From Clostridia bacterium (lineage in GTDB: Bacteria > Bacillota > Clostridia > Christensenellales > Borkfalkiaceae), in assembly GCA_900767815.1 (NCBI GenBank), contig CAAGAM010000169.1, positions 1-18,404 of the forward strand: a stretch of 18,404 nt of DNA, read 5' to 3'. The notes below the pieces were generated by a model. The model was not told where the DNA came from. It did not search any database and saw nothing but the letters and a program-made list of their open reading frames with translations. The position numbers were made by a program, and so were the translations under genes. Of the stretch, positions 15,771-18,404 are shown in pieces; position 1 is the stretch's first letter; every line of letters starts with the position of its first letter.

Positions 15771-17138
15771 ATGGCCTTGAATATTTATAAAAGTAAAAAA
15801 ATAGACTTTCTTAGCGATACGCCGATGAAAATATTTTTGTCGAGCGTATTGCCGCTTATGGCGGTTGCCGTATTAAGTGTATTTACTCAATCTCTTATCA
15901 ACGATATATACACTATTGATATCGGTGATACAATTTTTACGGTAACCGGCATAGTAGCGACTATAACTTCTTTACTAACGAGTCTTGTCAGTAATGTAGT
16001 GTCGGCTTCGTGGATAAAATCCTCTCCTTATGTTGTATCTGACAAAAAAAGATTCCGCATTTACTTTATTCAATCGCTCTATTCCTTATTAGCGGTATAT
16101 TTATCGGTTACTCTGATTTTCGTGTTTTTTACAAATGATATACTGACGTTATTAAATGTACCGAAAGATGTGTTTTACGAAACAAAACAATACATACAGT
16201 ACTACGTATTTTCTAATATTGTATTGTCTTTGGCAAGTTATATGCTAATTATTGCGAACGGGACCGGCAGTAGTGTAAGAATTTTGATTAGTAACACGAT
16301 CAGCTCCTGCGGACCTTTACTGACGTCATTTATCTTGATTCATTGTTTTAAATTGGGTATTATCGGTGCAGCTATAGTGAATGCGACAAATGCTTTGCTT
16401 TTAATGACGTTTTGTTTAGTTGTTCTTACAAGAGATAAATTGATAACAAAACCCGCTAAAAGAGAATTGTTGCCTAAAGTCAAAATAATAGGAAGCATAT
16501 TGTCGTATGGATCTATTTTGTTTATTCAGTGCGCATTCTCTGCGATTGGCTATATGTTGGTTACGGCGCAGGCAAATAAGTTTTTATCGCTTGATTATTT
16601 ATCTGTGCTTGGACTCCGATTGCCGATTTTAGTTGGTATGTCATCAATTGCGATGGGTTGTCAATTATTTGTTGCTCCTAATTTTGCAATCGGTAACAGT
16701 GATCGTTTAAAACGTTTTTTGTTCATTTCCACTTTTACATGTATGTTATACGGTATATTTTGTTTTGCATTTTATGTGATTTTTGGCAAAATGTATTATG
16801 CTGCGCATTTCCAAAGCGAAACTATCGTAAAACTCGGAGCTGAATATTGGTTTTATTATGGTCTGGGACATCTTTTTATTCCGTTGCTTTTTACTATAAG
16901 ATTTTTTCTCGAAGCGGTTGGGTATGGTAAAGTTTCTTTGCTTGCCGGCGTTTGTGAATTTTTAGGTAATTTTTTCTGCGCTTATGTTCTTATCCCTCAT
17001 TTTGGTAACATAGGCTGTTCGTTATCCTATACTATAGGATGGGCATTAGCGAGTATTTACCTTTTTATTTCTTATATGATTTGTCGTAAAAGAATTTATG
17101 AAAAATGTGATAAGAATAAACCAATACTAACCACATAA
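15771..17138 (+). CDS. MATE-family membrane transporter
   Basis: A 455-residue membrane protein of about twelve segments, with the two-times-six layout of MATE exporters. The opening (SDTPMKIFLSSVLPLMAVAV) and the second half beginning near ILSYGSILFIQCAFSAIGYM correspond to the two bundles. Length fits the family. MATE proteins exchange cations for drugs or metabolites, but the substrate here is unknown. It follows the fucosidase by 41 nt on the same strand and is notably AT-rich. It lacks a clear Shine-Dalgarno, and the ATG used is the first available in the frame. It may be the end of the operon or an adjacent gene read through by it. No intrinsic terminator is visible after it. Confidence 0.85.
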   Translation: MALNIYKSKKIDFLSDTPMKIFLSSVLPLMAVAVLSVFTQSLINDIYTIDIGDTIFTVTGIVATITSLLTSLVSNVVSASWIKSSPYVVSDKKRFRIYFIQSLYSLLAVYLSVTLIFVFFTNDILTLLNVPKDVFYETKQYIQYYVFSNIVLSLASYMLIIANGTGSSVRILISNTISSCGPLLTSFILIHCFKLGIIGAAIVNATNALLLMTFCLVVLTRDKLITKPAKRELLPKVKIIGSILSYGSILFIQCAFSAIGYMLVTAQANKFLSLDYLSVLGLRLPILVGMSSIAMGCQLFVAPNFAIGNSDRLKRFLFISTFTCMLYGIFCFAFYVIFGKMYYAAHFQSETIVKLGAEYWFYYGLGHLFIPLLFTIRFFLEAVGYGKVSLLAGVCEFLGNFFCAYVLIPHFGNIGCSLSYTIGWALASIYLFISYMICRKRIYEKCDKNKPILTT

Positions 17139-17157
17139 AGATATGCCTACCATATAG

Positions 17158-17357
17158 ACTTGTCTAAAAACAACGTTTATCGAATGTATAAGTTCACAAT
17201 ATTTCCGAATTGTTATTTGTGTTGAATTGGGCCTAAAAATGTATAATTCGAGCGAATATGCGGACAAAAAGCTGAAGCAATAAAGAAAAAACTGATTAAT
17301 TTTGATAGCATAAAGCACAATCTAAAAAGAATTACGGTCAGGGAGGCTGTTCCTTGA
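17158..17357 (+). pseudogene. Possible coding remnant with one frameshift
   Basis: A plus-strand frame open from 17158 includes MYNSSEYADKKLK at 17239-17277 and stops at 17281. A frame shifted by one base then continues with AIKKKLINFDSIKHNLKRIT and ends at TGA 17355-17357. The residue pattern is helical and protein-like rather than random, but I recognise no family. It is weak evidence and could be chance in AT-rich DNA. It converges on the minus-strand relic that ends at 17405. Confidence 0.25.
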
Positions 17358-17404
17358 CCTTAATTCATAGTAAAATGGAGTTTAGAATCTTTCGAGAGAT
17401 AAAA

Positions 17405-18082
17405 TCAATTATTGCTAAAGTAATATTTATCATTTACCGTAACTTTGGTTCCGACAAAAGTCGATTTGTTTTCTTGACAGGCGCGAAGAATTATTTTGTC
17501 GGATAGAGCTCGGTTTGCCTTTCTATATTGCCGTCGGTAAACGTTTCGTTGTTGCCGACGGCAATTATCTTAAAGCCCCTTTGAACCATAAAAGCCGAGA
17601 ACTGCCATAATTTCTCTAACATACTGTAAGAGTCCATAATGACGGATATATTCTTTTTGTGGTGATATGCGGTAATTCTGTTTTTGTGCGATAATCGCTA
17701 TATAGACGGACTTTTATCACATTCAAGCCCTAAATACTTGTCTGCAACGGTGGTGAATTTATCGTAAAGGGCTTTGCGTTCTGTTCGTCTTTCAATGCTT
17801 TTGCGGTGTTGTATTCGTCGATACGAATATTGTGCCAACGCTTGAAATCGTGAGGATAACGGTTTTTTTGGATAATTGCATACGGTATTTTTTATACGCT
17901 TGCAAATCGGCAATGGGTTTGTTGGTTCTGAACGCGCGCAAGATAACGTTAACGTAGTAGTTGTTTTGCATTATATCGGAGCGGTTCTTCATAAGCTACT
18001 TGCAAAAGCGTTTGTTTTTGCCGATTTCCTTCAAGATTTGTGTTGAAAAAGCGTATCCGCAAAGTCCCTGCGAGTTTGAAGG
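17405..18082 (-). pseudogene. Decayed mobile-element gene(s), multiple stops and frameshifts
   Basis: On the minus strand, protein-like sequence runs nearly 680 nt in fragments. NSQGLCGYAFSTQILKEIG (from about 18076) reaches TAG 17996-17998. The same frame continues as MKNRSDIMQNNYYVNVILR to a seven-A run (complement of 17863-17869). One missing base there shifts to RYPHDFKRWHNIRIDEYN. A second loss near 17766-17771 leads to YDKFTTVADKYLGLE and TAG 17698-17700. The same frame resumes with HKNRITAYHHKKNISVIMD. A third one-base loss near 17500 leads to DKIILRACQENKSTFVGTKV and a final TGA at 17405-17407. It may be one gene of over 200 codons or two adjacent genes. The YxxY...PHDFKRWHN region faintly recalls PcfJ-like plasmid proteins, but I do not assign it. 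Confidence 0.6.
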
Positions 18083-18116
18083 TTAAAACAATATAGTTTA
18101 CAGCCCTTTCAAGCCA

Positions 18117-18145
18117 TTGATTTTTGCGGTGAAAAATGGTATAAT
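18117..18145 (+). promoter_or_regulatory. Promoter of the chloramphenicol acetyltransferase gene
   Basis: TTGATT (18117-18122), a 17-bp spacer and TATAAT (18140-18145) form a near-consensus promoter, with TG at 18137-18138 giving an extended -10. Transcription should start near 18152, about 28 nt before the ATG. I see no leader-peptide attenuator in this short leader, so expression is probably constitutive. Confidence 0.8.
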
Positions 18146-18179
18146 TATTTCAACAAATCGGAATATGTGAGGGCAAAAA

Positions 18180-18404
18180 ATGTTATTCGAAAAAATTGAT
18201 AGAAACAGTTGGAAGCGAAATGAGTATTTTGAACACTACTTTGCAAATATACCTTGCACATACAGCATGACTGTTAAATTGGATATTACGCCAATAAAGA
18301 AGAAACAAATGAAGCTGTGCCCTGCGATGCTTTATTATCTTTCAGCGATCGTAAACCGTCATTCGGAGTTTAGAACGGCAATCAACCGAGAGGGTGAATT
18401 GGGA
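18180..18404 (+). CDS. cat: Chloramphenicol acetyltransferase, type A (CatP-like), 5' part
   Basis: The first 75 codons of a type A chloramphenicol O-acetyltransferase, cut by the window edge. The enzyme transfers acetyl from acetyl-CoA to the 3-hydroxyl of chloramphenicol and inactivates it as a cytoplasmic trimer. MLFEKIDRNSWKRNEYFEHY, NIPCTYSMTVKLDIT, PAMLYY and IVNRHSEFRTAIN are near-identical in pattern to the clostridial CatP/CatB group. The catalytic histidine (HHAVCDG region) lies beyond the window and cannot be checked. GAGGG at 18169-18173 is 6 nt before the ATG. The flanking decayed mobile DNA suggests horizontal acquisition. The intact start and strong promoter suggest it is expressed. 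Confidence 0.93.
   Translation, partial: MLFEKIDRNSWKRNEYFEHYFANIPCTYSMTVKLDITPIKKKQMKLCPAMLYYLSAIVNRHSEFRTAINREGELG

Noticed and set aside
17141..17155. ATATG/CATAT pair after the MATE stop codon as a terminator
   Set aside because: A 5-bp AT-rich stem without a T-run is not a credible terminator.
17336..17359. GGTCAGGGA/TCCTTGACC hairpin as an intrinsic terminator
   Set aside because: Nine pairs including one G-U, but no adjacent T-run on either strand. It also lies within a possible coding remnant.
1..18404. tRNA, rRNA, CRISPR array, complete insertion sequence or riboswitch
   Set aside because: No cloverleaf, rRNA motif, regularly spaced repeat array, transposase with terminal repeats, or recognisable aptamer core was found on reading both strands.

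Overview
The window looks like a chromosomal accessory region of a low-to-mid GC Gram-positive gut bacterium (Bacillota, Clostridia). Support: Shine-Dalgarno-rich gene starts, LplB/LplC/DUF3502-type sugar ABC transport, lipoprotein signal peptides, a CatP-like chloramphenicol acetyltransferase, and a surface protein with a GGCGS-plus-membrane-segment C-terminus of a kind I associate with uncultured Clostridia/Christensenellales. The taxon is an inference from gene style, not a measured result.

Layout. 1-607 is debris: a nested hairpin and the tip of an RHS/YD-repeat protein with an in-frame stop. 762-1613 (minus) is an AraC-family regulator. From the shared gap 1614-1889 a ten-gene plus-strand run leaves (1890-17138): Gfo/Idh/MocA oxidoreductase, two sugar ABC permeases, DUF3502-type binding lipoprotein, a two-domain surface protein, two paralogous right-handed beta-helix lipoproteins (GH141-like), a GH20-like beta-N-acetylhexosaminidase, a GH29 alpha-L-fucosidase and a MATE transporter. 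17139-18090 is decayed mobile-element DNA, including a minus-strand gene broken by at least two stops and three frameshifts. 18180 to the edge is the start of a cat gene with a near-consensus promoter.

How it may work (inference). The AraC protein senses an oligosaccharide and controls the divergent run through paired direct repeats 21 bp apart, just upstream of a recognisable promoter. The beta-helix lipoproteins and the surface protein act outside on a fucose- and/or HexNAc-containing glycan. The binding lipoprotein and two permeases import fragments, using an ATPase that is not encoded here. The signal-less GH20-like, GH29 and Gfo/Idh/MocA enzymes finish degradation in the cytoplasm. The substrate itself cannot be read from the sequence. 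The most interesting points are the beta-helix pair, the GGCGS C-terminal signal, the AraC operator geometry with an apparently leaderless regulator mRNA, and the hairpin dividing the transport half of the operon from the enzyme half.
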